Source: Brevibacillus laterosporus
GTDB lineage: Bacteria > Bacillota > Bacilli > Brevibacillales > Brevibacillaceae
Assembly: GCA_007833815.1 (NCBI GenBank)
Contig: CP033464.1
Location: 1,341,001-1,405,000 of the forward strand
Direction: 5' to 3'
DNA: 64,000 nt
Part shown: positions 7,877 through 17,494 of the stretch, one piece after another
Layout of the letters: each line of letters opens with the position of its first letter
Position numbering within the stretch: the first letter of the stretch is position 1
Position numbers and translations under genes: made by a program
Notes under the pieces: model-generated
The model's database searches: none
What the model saw: the letters and a program-made list of their open reading frames with translations, nothing else
Told to the model about the DNA's origin: nothing

Positions 7877-9601
7877 ATGGGTAAACTTTTTACGTATATT
7901 CTACCTTACAAGAAATATGCGGCAGCAGCTATTGTGCTAATGTTTCTTGAGGTTGTTATGGATTTACTCCAGCCGACGCTGATGGCTCATATTATAGACC
8001 GAGGTATCGCGAATGGAGACGTAAATTACATCATCCAAACAGGGATGATTATGGTGGGGGTTGCCCTTTTGGGGATTGTTGGCGGAGTAGGCTGTATTTA
8101 CTTTGCCAGTATCGCTTCCCAAAATTTTGGTGCAGATGTAAGACAAGATCTGTTTAGCCATATACAGAGCTTTTCTTTTGACAAACTGGATCAGTTCAAA
8201 ACCTCCTCTTTAATTACCCGACTTACTAATGATGTAACGCAGGTACAAACCGTGGTATTGATGATGTTACGCATGTTAACACGATTTCCGCTTCTGTTTA
8301 TAGGTGGGATAATCATGGCTTTTTCACTGAATGCCAAAATGGCCCTTGTGTTGCTTGTGACGGTACCTCTTCTAATAATAGCGCTTGCTTTAATCATCAA
8401 AAAGGGCTTTCCTTTGTTTAAAAAAGTGCAGGCTAGTTTGGATAAAGTAAACGGAGTTACACGAGAAAATTTGGCGGGAGTAAGGGTAGTAAAAGCTTTT
8501 GTTCGTTCTGATTATGAAAAGGAACGTTTTCAAACAGAGAATGAGCAGTTAGCTGATGTATCTGTAAAGGCTGCACGGACAATGGCCTTGATGATGCCGA
8601 TTATGATGTTGTTAATGAATATAAGTATTGTCGCGATTATCTGGTTTGGTGGTTTTCAAGTGAATGTAGGTAACATGCAGCTTGGAGAAGTAATTGCTTT
8701 TACAAACTACATGACGCAAATTTTGTTCGCGTTAATGATGGCTGGAATGATGTTGATGATGGTGTCACGGGCGAAAGTATCTGCCGATCGGATCGTGGAG
8801 GTAATGGATACCAAAACCACCATTAAAGATGTTGGGCAAAAAAACGTTCAAGCGCATACAGGAAAAGTTGAATTCGACAATGTATCCTTTCAATATACGG
8901 GAGCTAGTGGTGAGCCAGTACTGAAAGACTTATCGTTTACGGCTACTCCAGGAGAAAGAATTGCTATCTTGGGTGCTACAGGTTCAGGTAAATCTACGTT
9001 GGTCAATCTACTTCCGCGTTTTTATGATGTGACGGAAGGTCGCATTTTATTGGATGGAACGGATATTCGTGAGCTGAAGCTCCAGGAACTTCGCAAAAAC
9101 ATCGGAATGGTTCTACAGGAGGCTGTACTGTTCTCAGGTACCATTCGCGACAATATCCGCTGGGGTGATCCCGAGGCTTCGGAAGCTCAGGTGATAGCCG
9201 CAGCAAAGGCAGCTCAAGCTGATGAATTTATTGATAAATTGCCTGCTGGCTATGATACAGTGGTCGGTCAACGCGGGGTCAATCTTTCGGGTGGGCAAAA
9301 ACAGCGTTTGTCTATTGCTCGTGCCCTACTAACAAAGCCAGACATTCTTATTTTGGACGATAGCACTAGTGCGGTTGATTTGACGACGGAAGCCCGTATT
9401 CAAAGTGCGTTAAAAGAACAATTAGGGCATGCGACTTGTTTTATCGTTGCGCAACGCATTAGCTCCGTGCTGGAGGCAGATAAAATCATTGTGTTAGACA
9501 ACGGACAGATTACAGATATCGGAACTCACCAAGAGCTGCTAGAACGTTCGGACGTTTATCAGGATATCTATCGTTCCCAAGTAAGAGAGGAGGCGATCTA
9601 G
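7877..9601 (+). CDS. ABC exporter half-transporter with degenerate Walker B and switch (YfiB/BmrC-like)
   Basis: A 574-residue half-transporter: six membrane helices (about 1-310) fused to a nucleotide-binding domain. Walker A starts at about Gly366 (GATGSGKS) and the signature LSGGQ is canonical. The residue after Walker B Asp494 is Asp495, not the catalytic Glu, and the H-loop has Gln526 in VAQRISS, not His. This is the typical degenerate-site partner of heterodimeric exporters such as BmrCD or TM287/288. The stop codon abuts the ATG of the partner gene. Likely exports drugs or amphiphiles; substrate unknown. Confidence 0.9.
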   Translation: MGKLFTYILPYKKYAAAAIVLMFLEVVMDLLQPTLMAHIIDRGIANGDVNYIIQTGMIMVGVALLGIVGGVGCIYFASIASQNFGADVRQDLFSHIQSFSFDKLDQFKTSSLITRLTNDVTQVQTVVLMMLRMLTRFPLLFIGGIIMAFSLNAKMALVLLVTVPLLIIALALIIKKGFPLFKKVQASLDKVNGVTRENLAGVRVVKAFVRSDYEKERFQTENEQLADVSVKAARTMALMMPIMMLLMNISIVAIIWFGGFQVNVGNMQLGEVIAFTNYMTQILFALMMAGMMLMMVSRAKVSADRIVEVMDTKTTIKDVGQKNVQAHTGKVEFDNVSFQYTGASGEPVLKDLSFTATPGERIAILGATGSGKSTLVNLLPRFYDVTEGRILLDGTDIRELKLQELRKNIGMVLQEAVLFSGTIRDNIRWGDPEASEAQVIAAAKAAQADEFIDKLPAGYDTVVGQRGVNLSGGQKQRLSIARALLTKPDILILDDSTSAVDLTTEARIQSALKEQLGHATCFIVAQRISSVLEADKIIVLDNGQITDIGTHQELLERSDVYQDIYRSQVREEAI

Positions 9602-11416
9602 ATGAATAGAGGGGTATCGAGACCAGGTCGTTCAAAAGAAATGACAGGGATGCCGATTGTTAAACCGAAAAATTCCATGGAGGCCCTTAAGCGGCTATGG
9701 AGGTATTTACAGGAGCAGCGATGGTCGTTATTCTTTGTGTTTTTTCTAGTGTTGGCTAGTTCTGGCTTTGCTTTGATGGGTCCCTTACTGATTGGAAAGG
9801 CCATTGATAGCATGGGAATAACCACTGGGCAGGTTCAGTTTCCTTTATTAGCTAAAATTGTTGTTGGTTTAATTGCCGTATATATTTTAGGTGCACTTGC
9901 TTCTTGGTTACAAACCTATTTAATGGCAAGCGTGTCTCAAAAAACAGTCAAGAATATGCGAAAAGATATTTTTGATAAAGTACAAACGTTGCCTCTGCGC
10001 TTTTTTGATGAAAAGCCTCGTGGTGATTTGATGAGCCGTCTAACCAATGACGTTGAGAATATTAACAACACACTCTCGCAAGCAACAACACAAATTTTCT
10101 CCAGCCTCATTACCGTTATAGGGGCCATTGGAATGATGCTGATGCTAAGCCCTTCTTTAACGTTAGTTAGTCTCATCGTGGTTCCACTTGGTTTATTTAT
10201 TACCAAAAAAATTGCAGAACGCACCCGTAAGCTCTTTTTGGAACAACAGACAGAGCTAGGTCAATTAAATGGGTATATAGAAGAAATGATTTCGGGACAA
10301 CGGGTGGTTAAAGCTTTTAATCGTGAACAAGAAACCATCGAGCAATTCGCAGAAAAAAATCAACGTTTGAAAAAAGTGGGTGCTCAAGCTCAGGTGTTCT
10401 CAGGGATCATTCCCCCACTGATGAATGCTATTAATAATCTAAGCTTTGCACTGGTTGCATGTGTTGGTGGATACATGGCTGTGCAAGGGGCTATCACGAT
10501 CGGGATCATAACTGCCTTTTTAAATTACTCTAAGCAGTTTGCTCGTCCGTTAAATGAGATGGCCAATCAATTTAACATGCTACAATCAGCTTTTGCTGGT
10601 GCAGAACGTGTATTTGAGGTATTGGATGAAGAACCAGAATTCGCTGATCAAACGGTGGCACATCCCCTTGAACAAGTGGCAGGCAAAGTAGAGTTTAAGG
10701 ATGTTACCTTTGGCTATAAATCGGATGAACCTGTCTTGAAGGGGATTCATCTGACAGCGGAACCTGGGCAGATGATCGCGTTGGTTGGGCCTACAGGTTC
10801 AGGAAAAACAACAATTGTAAATCTATTGATGAGATTCTACGATGTTCAGAAGGGGAGTGTCACTGTGGATGGGCAGGATGTACGTCAGATTGAAAAAGAG
10901 AATCTGCGTTCATCTATTGGAATGGTGTTGCAAGATACCTATCTATTTGCAGGTACTGTAAAAGAAAACATTCGCTACGGTAGACTTGATGCTACAGACG
11001 AGCAAGTCATGCATGCAGCCCATATGGCGAATGCCCATTCTTTTATTGAACGCTTGCCAGAAGGCTACGATACGAAGCTTACGGAGGACGCTAGCAATAT
11101 CAGTCAAGGACAGCGCCAATTGCTGACCATTGCACGGGCAATTCTAGCAGACCCATCCATTTTGATTCTGGACGAAGCGACCAGTAGTATTGATACCAGA
11201 ACTGAGATGCAAATACAGAAAGCATTGAAAGTATTAATGCAAGGTCGTACTAGCTTTGTGATTGCCCACCGTTTAAGTACTATTCGGGAAGCGGATCAAA
11301 TCCTGGTAATTAACCAAGGGGAGATTATCGAGCGTGGCAGTCATGAAGAATTATTGAAACAGAAAGGCTTTTACTATAATCTGTATCATACACAATTTAA
11401 GAATCAAGCTTCTTGA
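9602..11416 (+). CDS. ABC exporter half-transporter, catalytic partner (YfiC/BmrD-like)
   Basis: A 604-residue half-transporter: N-terminal six-helix domain (about 35-330) and nucleotide-binding domain (about 360-600). Walker A GPTGSGKTT, Walker B LILDEATSS with the catalytic Glu, and H-loop IAHRLST are canonical, but the signature is SQGQ instead of SGGQ. Since ATP sites form between Walker motifs of one chain and the signature of the other, the non-canonical signature here pairs with the Asp/Gln site of the upstream protein. The two chains thus build one active and one degenerate site. ATG 9602 follows directly after the upstream stop. Confidence 0.9.
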   Translation: MNRGVSRPGRSKEMTGMPIVKPKNSMEALKRLWRYLQEQRWSLFFVFFLVLASSGFALMGPLLIGKAIDSMGITTGQVQFPLLAKIVVGLIAVYILGALASWLQTYLMASVSQKTVKNMRKDIFDKVQTLPLRFFDEKPRGDLMSRLTNDVENINNTLSQATTQIFSSLITVIGAIGMMLMLSPSLTLVSLIVVPLGLFITKKIAERTRKLFLEQQTELGQLNGYIEEMISGQRVVKAFNREQETIEQFAEKNQRLKKVGAQAQVFSGIIPPLMNAINNLSFALVACVGGYMAVQGAITIGIITAFLNYSKQFARPLNEMANQFNMLQSAFAGAERVFEVLDEEPEFADQTVAHPLEQVAGKVEFKDVTFGYKSDEPVLKGIHLTAEPGQMIALVGPTGSGKTTIVNLLMRFYDVQKGSVTVDGQDVRQIEKENLRSSIGMVLQDTYLFAGTVKENIRYGRLDATDEQVMHAAHMANAHSFIERLPEGYDTKLTEDASNISQGQRQLLTIARAILADPSILILDEATSSIDTRTEMQIQKALKVLMQGRTSFVIAHRLSTIREADQILVINQGEIIERGSHEELLKQKGFYYNLYHTQFKNQAS

Positions 11417-11419
11417 GAG

Positions 11420-11456
11420 AAAAGCTGTCCAGCGAAATCCTGGGCAGCTTTTTTTA
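11420..11456 (+). terminator. Terminator of the MarR/ABC exporter operon
   Basis: AAAGCTGTCCAG - CGAAAT - CCTGGGCAGCTTTTTTT hairpin with T-tract, directly after the exporter stop. Confidence 0.88.
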
Positions 11457-11486
11457 AAAAGCTAGTAATCATATAAATTCTAGAAA

Positions 11487-11533
11487 AGGTTCTCTTCTCT
11501 TTACCAAATCGGTAAGAAAGAGAGCTTTTTTCG
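11487..11533 (+). terminator. Second terminator-like hairpin
   Basis: GGTTCTCTTCTCTTTACC pairs imperfectly with GGTAAGAAAGAGAGC, followed by TTTTTT. It may back up the preceding terminator or attenuate a transcript into the next gene. Confidence 0.55.
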
Positions 11534-11690
11534 TTTATTTGTTGAGGGTCTGGTCTAAAAATCAAACCTTACAATTATGTAAGGGGCATGTAATCTTTTT
11601 GCATAGGTAAAAAATCTAGTAACAACTAGAATAAACACAAAGGTTACTAGAGAACACAACTACTATGAGTTTAGAAAGGATTGATATCTT

Positions 11691-12767
11691 ATGACCGCAC
11701 TTTCGGTCACGAAAAAAGAGCGTATCGTTTCCATGGATATCTTGCGTGGAATTGCTCTAATGGGCATTTTGCTGGTGAATGCACCGGCCTACATGGTTTA
11801 TATTGAAGGACAAAGCATAAGTCAGCAGGCTTTTGATCCTACCTTACGCCTTCTATATAATTTATTCATTACAACGAAATTTTTCAGTATTTTTTCGTTC
11901 CTGTTTGGACTTGGTTTCTATATATTCATGAGTCGTGCAGAAGCGCGTGGAGATAAACCGTTTATTCTTTTTGTCCGTCGTCTGGCGGCACTCTTTTTGT
12001 TTGGTATTTTGCACATGCTTACCTGGTTTGGAGATATTCTAGCCTATTATGCTATTTTGGGATTTGTGTTGATGCCTTTCTATCGTAGGTCTGCACGAAC
12101 CATCCTGAGTTGGTCAATGGGGCTTTTTGCTACAACAGTATTAGCTAGTGGGATTGCTGCCCTACAAACATATCTTGGTACTCCAGTGCCAGAGTTTATC
12201 GGTTCTTTAAAGAGTGATACTTTTGCCATTTTGGGAATGTTTTTACTGGGACTCTATGTGGGTAAACAAAATATTATAGCGGAAGTGGATAAACACGTAC
12301 ATCTGTTGAGACGTACACAGATTATTACATTCATCCTGAGTATCATTCCTTTTGTAGGTATTCTGTGGTGCCATTTTACAGATAACCCTATAAAAGAAAT
12401 ACTCCAACCATTTTTCTCCCGTATGGATACCTATCCAATGGCGTTGCTATACATGAGTAGTTTATTCCTTGGGCTACGCAATGAGAGATTGGCTAATGCT
12501 TTGAAACCATTTGCCAATTACGGTCGACTGGGTCTAACCGCATATTTTACACAAAATATATTCGGATCTATTCTGATTTCCCTGTTTGGTTGGTCAAACG
12601 GATATACGTTAGTCCAATCCTTCTACATGGCGATGATCATTCTTATCGTTCAGTTGATTTTAAGTAACCTGTATTTCTTGAAGTTCAAACAAGGTCCTTT
12701 GGAGTTTATTTGGAGAAAAATGACGTACGGTTTTAAACGTAAGGAAAAAGCGACAGCCTCATTTTAA
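11691..12767 (+). CDS. DUF418 domain-containing membrane protein (YeiB-like)
   Basis: A 358-residue integral membrane protein with about nine to ten hydrophobic segments. The opening RIVSMDILRGIALMGILLVN and the C-terminal region with GRLGLTAYFTQN are characteristic of the YeiB/DUF418 family, often described as acyltransferase- or transporter-like without proven activity. GAAAGGATTG gives the ribosome site for ATG 11691. It stands alone between terminators. The function is unknown; the conserved SMDILRG opening recalls heparan-alpha-glucosaminide acetyltransferase-like proteins. Confidence 0.8.
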   Translation: MTALSVTKKERIVSMDILRGIALMGILLVNAPAYMVYIEGQSISQQAFDPTLRLLYNLFITTKFFSIFSFLFGLGFYIFMSRAEARGDKPFILFVRRLAALFLFGILHMLTWFGDILAYYAILGFVLMPFYRRSARTILSWSMGLFATTVLASGIAALQTYLGTPVPEFIGSLKSDTFAILGMFLLGLYVGKQNIIAEVDKHVHLLRRTQIITFILSIIPFVGILWCHFTDNPIKEILQPFFSRMDTYPMALLYMSSLFLGLRNERLANALKPFANYGRLGLTAYFTQNIFGSILISLFGWSNGYTLVQSFYMAMIILIVQLILSNLYFLKFKQGPLEFIWRKMTYGFKRKEKATASF

Positions 12768-12776
12768 TTGAGAATC

Positions 12777-12829
12777 AAAAACAGCCGATTGCGTAGCAGT
12801 AAGAGCAAAGCAATCGGCTGTTTTTTTTC
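12777..12829. terminator. Terminator between the DUF418 gene and the BceB-type permease gene
   Basis: AAACAGCCGATTGC ... GCAATCGGCTGTTT stem followed by TTTTTTTT. The genes converge on it, so it can serve both. Confidence 0.85.
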
Positions 12830-12835
12830 ATTCCT

Positions 12836-14728
12836 CTAAACAAGGTGTCTTTTTAGTTTTTGTAAAAAGTGAGAGCGAACAATTAGGAAATAGACGAGCT
12901 GAAGCACAAAGAAGATCAGAATGCTTAGAATCGACGTTTTAAAGATGGAAAAAACGAAGGTACTACTAGCATATACCTTTTGAAGACCAACTAATGCCAC
13001 TGACGTGTGGACGATAGCCAATGTGAACGGGACAAAGAACAGCAGAGCAATCTGGACAGTCATGCTTTTTTGCCATTCTTCTACTGACAAGCCAATCTTA
13101 GAGATCGTTTGATAGTATTGTTTATCCCGATCAAGATCCATATAGAGTCGGAAGTATAAAAAGCTCCCTGCACAAACATAGAATATCACGGCTACAAATA
13201 AGCCTATGAATAACATACTACCAACGGCCTGCTTAGCTTCAGCATAGTAGGCGTCACGCACTAAGGGATGTTGATTGGGTACCTTTTCATTAATTTCTTT
13301 GGAAAAGGCTACCGCCTCTTTATTGATAGGTTCATCATTTTTCCAAGCAGGAACAACATAACCTACAACCATATAGCTAGTGGATGCTTTTTCTTTCAAA
13401 TTGGTAAAGTCTTCATCGGACACAGCTAACGTATTCCATTGAAAAGAAAGAATGGGTTTGTCCACCTTGTTTACAATGCGAAAGGGTCTACCGCTTTGAT
13501 CAGGAAGTAAAGGGGTTCCTTCATGTGGTAAATAGTTCGCTCGTATCCAAAGAGCCTCTCCCTTCTTGACTTGATAAGTCTCTCGATCTAGAAGCGTTGC
13601 TAATTGATTATAAGCTGATATTTTTATCACATCTACACGTGAGGGTTTGGTAAAATATAAATCTTCTACATCTACGCGTTGATAGTTTACATGGTAATTA
13701 GCTAGATGGTTTTCAATTATTTGTTTCGTCTTTTTACCCTCTTGTTGGTTTTGGTTGTTATACGTATATTCGACTGTTAATGGAAGAGTCTCTTTGACCA
13801 TACCAAGTACACCTAGGACACTGATCAGGGTTCCTGCCGAAGTAAAGGCGACGGTGGAAACAATCGTTACCATAAAAAACATTTGTGCATTATCCTTAAT
13901 GCGATAAGCTAGATCAGATAGCCAGATGATTCGGGTTCCACGCCAGTAGAGAATTGGTGTTTTCTTAACCCAATTAATCAGGAATCCCCCAAACTGTGAG
14001 TAGAAGAAGTAAGTACCAACACAGGTTAATAGGATGACAATAAACATCCACTTTATCACTTCAATGATATCGTTTTTGAGTGTAAACGTGATATAGTAGG
14101 CTGATCCAATGCAAAGGATAGAGAAAAGGGATAAAATAACGGAACCTTTAGGCTCCTTTTTAGGTTTGCGTGACTCATCAAGTAAAACCTTGATACTCCG
14201 GTGCTTCGTTGTAAACAAAGTAAACAAAGAGATAAGCAAAAATGCAGTATAAAATGAAACAATCGTAAGCACAAGTGCCTCGGTAGGTATATAAAATGGA
14301 ATTTCTTCGATATCAAGAATGGCCGCAGCGAATATGAAGAAGGATTTGGAGAATAACAGTCCAAATCCAATACCAACCACCATGGATAAAGTGACTAACA
14401 ACAGGTTTTCCATAAATATCATAAAATTAATTTGCCAACGCGAAATACCAAGTATAGCTAAAACGGCAAACTCTTTTTTACGCATCTTAAGAAAGATATT
14501 CGTAGAGTACCAAATGAAAGCAAAGGAAAAACAAAAAATGATTACTTCGGCTGCAGTCATCCCATTAACCACCAGGTAATGTAGACCTTGTGTGGCTGTT
14601 CCTGGATGATAAATAAACATGCCATAGGTAAAATAAATCATAATGACAAAAGTAATACTTAAAAAGTAAGCTAGATAAAACCTGAATTTACGCCGCACAT
14701 TAGTTGCGATGAACTGTAGAAAAGTCAT
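12836..14728 (-). CDS. BceB-type ABC transporter permease (FtsX-like)
   Basis: A 630-residue permease of the bacitracin/lantibiotic-resistance type. The opening TFLQFIATNVRRKFRFYLAYFLS is typical, followed by FtsX-like membrane segments and a large extracytoplasmic loop (about 320-500) between helices, as in BceB. Such transporters release antimicrobial peptides or bacitracin from lipid II-cycle intermediates and also signal to a BceS-type kinase. It overlaps the upstream ATPase gene by 29 nt. No BceRS-type two-component genes are adjacent, which is unusual for this family. Confidence 0.88.
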   Translation of the reverse strand: MTFLQFIATNVRRKFRFYLAYFLSITFVIMIYFTYGMFIYHPGTATQGLHYLVVNGMTAAEVIIFCFSFAFIWYSTNIFLKMRKKEFAVLAILGISRWQINFMIFMENLLLVTLSMVVGIGFGLLFSKSFFIFAAAILDIEEIPFYIPTEALVLTIVSFYTAFLLISLFTLFTTKHRSIKVLLDESRKPKKEPKGSVILSLFSILCIGSAYYITFTLKNDIIEVIKWMFIVILLTCVGTYFFYSQFGGFLINWVKKTPILYWRGTRIIWLSDLAYRIKDNAQMFFMVTIVSTVAFTSAGTLISVLGVLGMVKETLPLTVEYTYNNQNQQEGKKTKQIIENHLANYHVNYQRVDVEDLYFTKPSRVDVIKISAYNQLATLLDRETYQVKKGEALWIRANYLPHEGTPLLPDQSGRPFRIVNKVDKPILSFQWNTLAVSDEDFTNLKEKASTSYMVVGYVVPAWKNDEPINKEAVAFSKEINEKVPNQHPLVRDAYYAEAKQAVGSMLFIGLFVAVIFYVCAGSFLYFRLYMDLDRDKQYYQTISKIGLSVEEWQKSMTVQIALLFFVPFTLAIVHTSVALVGLQKVYASSTFVFSIFKTSILSILIFFVLQLVYFLIVRSHFLQKLKRHLV

Positions 14729-15482
14729 AGGTACTTCCCCCTAAAAGCGCAAGAACATCTAAAATTTGTTGGAAGAACACCTGACGGCTTTCTCCACGCT
14801 GAATCTCATTATATAGCTTGCCATCCTTGATAAATAAGACGCGATCACAGTAACTAGCTGCTACAGGATCATGTGTCACCATCATCATGGTTGTTTTCTT
14901 TGTGATGTTAATGTTTTGCAAGGTTTCCATGACGATACGAGCTGATTTGGAGTCCAGGTTGCCTGTAGGCTCGTCTGCTAGCAAAAGCGAGGGAGAATGA
15001 ATGATAGCTCTGGCAATGGCAGCACGCTGATTCTGACCACCTGACACCTCGTAGGGACGTTTTTGTAATATATGACTAATCTCTAGCTGAGTAGATATCT
15101 CGTCCAATTTTTGTTTCATATCAGGAATCTTGTAGTAATCAAGAGCGAGCGGCAACAAGATATTTTCGCCCAGCGTCAATGTATCTAATAGATTATAATC
15201 CTGAAAAACAAAGCCTAGATTGCGTCTTCGAAATAGTGCTAGTTTTGATTTTTTTATTTTATGTGGATTTTCACCATCTAATAAAATATGTCCAGTGGTA
15301 GGGATATCAATCGTAGCGATAAGATTCAACAAGGTCGTTTTGCCACTACCAGATGGACCCATTATGGCAATAAACTCTCCCTCTTCTATGTGAAAATTCA
15401 CGTCGGTTAAAGCCCGATATGGAATTCTTCCTCCATATATTTTGCTAAGGTTTGTCACCTGAAGCAGTCCCATGCCACACAT
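14700..15482 (-). CDS. BceA-type ABC transporter ATP-binding protein
   Basis: ATPase partner of the BceB-type permease, up to 260 residues. Walker [11 protein letters not shown]-loop in VFQDYNLLDTLT, signature SGGQNQRAAIARAI and Walker B LLLADEPTGNLDS are intact, as in the MacB/LolD/BceA group. GGAGGTG lies 3 nt before ATG 15482 and 12 nt before an internal ATG at 15473, so the start could be either. It is transcribed divergently from the class D beta-lactamase gene. Likely role: resistance to a cell-wall-directed peptide antibiotic. Confidence 0.9.
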   Translation of the reverse strand: MCGMGLLQVTNLSKIYGGRIPYRALTDVNFHIEEGEFIAIMGPSGSGKTTLLNLIATIDIPTTGHILLDGENPHKIKKSKLALFRRRNLGFVFQDYNLLDTLTLGENILLPLALDYYKIPDMKQKLDEISTQLEISHILQKRPYEVSGGQNQRAAIARAIIHSPSLLLADEPTGNLDSKSARIVMETLQNINITKKTTMMMVTHDPVAASYCDRVLFIKDGKLYNEIQRGESRQVFFQQILDVLALLGGSTYDFSTVHRN

Positions 15483-15725
15483 ACACCTCCACTTATTTCA
15501 TTTATTCCGGTCAAGAGACGCGTTTAGAGTATCATCCCGTTAGGTGCCAGTCAAGTTGAGCGTCCTATCATGGATTTATCATCAGGTTCTCATCGATTTG
15601 TAACGAGTTAAGCATGTTTTCAACGTTCTTATTAGCATATATTGGTATAGACAGGAAGCGATGGTGAACAATTCTAAATATATACAAATAGAAAGTGATA
15701 TAAAAAATAGAGTGGAGTGTCGATG

Positions 15726-16580
15726 ATGAACCTATTTAAATATGGTGCGGTCTTACTACTAAGTGTGGCAATGGCTGGATGTTCGGTAATGGCAAAGGAG
15801 TCTGAGCTACAAAAACCGGCAAGTATACCAGAGCAAAAACAGATCGTTGATTTGACCAAAATGGAAGTGAAAGAATTTTTCCCGAACGATGAAGGGGCGT
15901 TTATCCTACGTGATCTGGAGAAAAATACGACATTTATCTTCAATGAAGAAAGAGCGAAACAATCGCAAGCACCACAGTCTACTTTTAAAATCATGAATGC
16001 TTTGATTGGTCTTCAAGTAAAAGCGGTGGACGATGAATATACTGTGAAGCGCTGGGATGGCGTGAAGCGTGATCTTGATGCCTGGAACAAGGATCATACG
16101 CTTGGTTCGGCGATGCGCCATTCAGCAGTCTGGTATTATCAGCAGTTGGCCCGTGATATCGGTGCAGAACAGATGAAAGAATGGTTGCATAAAGCTTCAT
16201 ATGGAAATCAGGATATCAGTGGTGGTATTGATAAGTTTTGGCTAAACAGTTCATTAAAGATTACTCCGCTTGAACAAGCTGATTTTCTAGAGAAGCTATA
16301 TAAAGAACAATTACCTTTTGACAAACAAGTGATGAAGACAGTTAAACGTATGATTATCCAGCAAGATGAAGATCTATATACGCTTTATGGTAAAACAGGT
16401 ACACGTGCCACACCGCCAGCTGGTTGGTTTGTAGGTTTTGTTAAAGTAGAGGGACATCCTTATGTCTTTGTTACCACTGTGAATGGAGAAGGAGATTCTT
16501 CGGGGGTAAAAGCTAAAAACGTTACATTACAAATCCTTAAAAAATATAACATGTTACCAATGCCATCCCAAAACAAATAG
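15726..16580 (+). CDS. Class D beta-lactamase, predicted lipoprotein
   Basis: A 284-residue serine beta-lactamase. Numbered from ATG 15726: lipobox ending at Cys19 (SVAMAGC), catalytic Ser85 and Lys88 in STFK, SAV at 133-135, YGN at 159-161 and KTG at 223-225. This set and spacing defines class D enzymes (OXA-like). Gram-positive class D enzymes such as those of Bacillus form a known intrinsic branch. Lipoprotein anchoring at the outer membrane face fits a Gram-positive cell. ATG 15723 is equally possible. Next to it are an FHA regulator and two PBPs, so the neighbourhood concerns beta-lactam targets and defence. Activity spectrum cannot be read from sequence. Confidence 0.88.
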   Translation: MNLFKYGAVLLLSVAMAGCSVMAKESELQKPASIPEQKQIVDLTKMEVKEFFPNDEGAFILRDLEKNTTFIFNEERAKQSQAPQSTFKIMNALIGLQVKAVDDEYTVKRWDGVKRDLDAWNKDHTLGSAMRHSAVWYYQQLARDIGAEQMKEWLHKASYGNQDISGGIDKFWLNSSLKITPLEQADFLEKLYKEQLPFDKQVMKTVKRMIIQQDEDLYTLYGKTGTRATPPAGWFVGFVKVEGHPYVFVTTVNGEGDSSGVKAKNVTLQILKKYNMLPMPSQNK

Positions 16581-16684
16581 GATGATAATGAAAAGAACAA
16601 GGGCTGCAAACTAAGCAGCTCTTGTTGACGTATCAGAATCGTTTATAATAGAGAGAAGGATTAACTGTTATATGGAGTGATATC

Positions 16685-17410
16685 ATGTTGGGAGTAGAAG
16701 CATATCTCTTCATTAAAAAGGGAGATTCCAACCAGACAACGGTAAAGAAATTCATTACAGAGACTGAATGCACAATTGGTAGACGTGGGGCGACGTATCA
16801 ACCAGATTTATCTTTTACCAGTTTATTTATATCCAGACAGCATGCTGTCATCCGCCAAGAGAGGGATCAGTACGTTCTTTATGACCTGAACAGCAAACAT
16901 GGCACTGAGGTAAATGGACAGCCGCTCCAGAATACCCCGCATCTTTTGCAATACGGAGATCGTATTACTTTAGCAAAAGGGGAGGCAGAATTTATTTTCT
17001 TTACATTGGAAAATGAATTGGATGTAACGCGGGAGTTTATAAGACCATTGGTGGCTACTAAGGATCAGGTGGCTGAACAGATTGAGATGACACCGGTGAA
17101 TACGGTTGTGAAAGGTTTGACCATCAATGTGGAGAGAAGAGAAATCTTACTGGATGGAGTTCGCCTTTATTTATCGGGAAAAGATATTGATTTGTTGATG
17201 CTCATGTACGAACGTGTAAATCAAGCTGTTAGCTATGATGAGATGAAAGTACATGTTTGGCCAGAACGAACATCTACCGAAGTAGATGGGTTGCCAGATG
17301 TAGGCCGAGCTGAAATTAATGCATTAGTTTACCGTTTGCGTAAAAGGTTGGGCGAGTACGGTGATAAAATTATTACCATACCGCGGTACGGATATATGTT
17401 GGACTTATAA
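16685..17410 (+). CDS. FHA domain protein with OmpR-type winged-helix DNA-binding domain
   Basis: A 241-residue protein with two domains. The FHA domain (about 8-108) shows the phosphothreonine-binding landmarks IGRRG, SRQHA and NSKHGTEVNG. The C-terminal half (about 140-241) is a Trans_reg_C winged helix: VERREILLDGVRLYLSGKDIDLLMLM, then EINALVYRLRKRL and IITIPRYGYML. There is no receiver domain. The layout implies DNA binding controlled by docking on a Thr-phosphorylated partner, perhaps through a PASTA-type Ser/Thr kinase, which is inference. It is placed between a class D beta-lactamase and two PBP genes, so control of those genes is plausible. Confidence 0.82.
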   Translation: MLGVEAYLFIKKGDSNQTTVKKFITETECTIGRRGATYQPDLSFTSLFISRQHAVIRQERDQYVLYDLNSKHGTEVNGQPLQNTPHLLQYGDRITLAKGEAEFIFFTLENELDVTREFIRPLVATKDQVAEQIEMTPVNTVVKGLTINVERREILLDGVRLYLSGKDIDLLMLMYERVNQAVSYDEMKVHVWPERTSTEVDGLPDVGRAEINALVYRLRKRLGEYGDKIITIPRYGYMLDL

Positions 17411-17419
17411 AAAGACAAA

Positions 17420-17494
17420 AGAGCCAGAGGGCAAAACAATCGATTTCCTTTCTTATAAAAGAAAGGAGTCCGGCGTTTTCCTTCTGGTTTTTTT
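17420..17494 (+). terminator. Terminator after the FHA regulator
   Basis: Branched hairpin: outer stem CCAGAGGGCAAAAC with GTTTTCCTTCTGG enclosing a small CTTTC/GAAAG hairpin, ending in TTTTTTTG. Confidence 0.7.
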
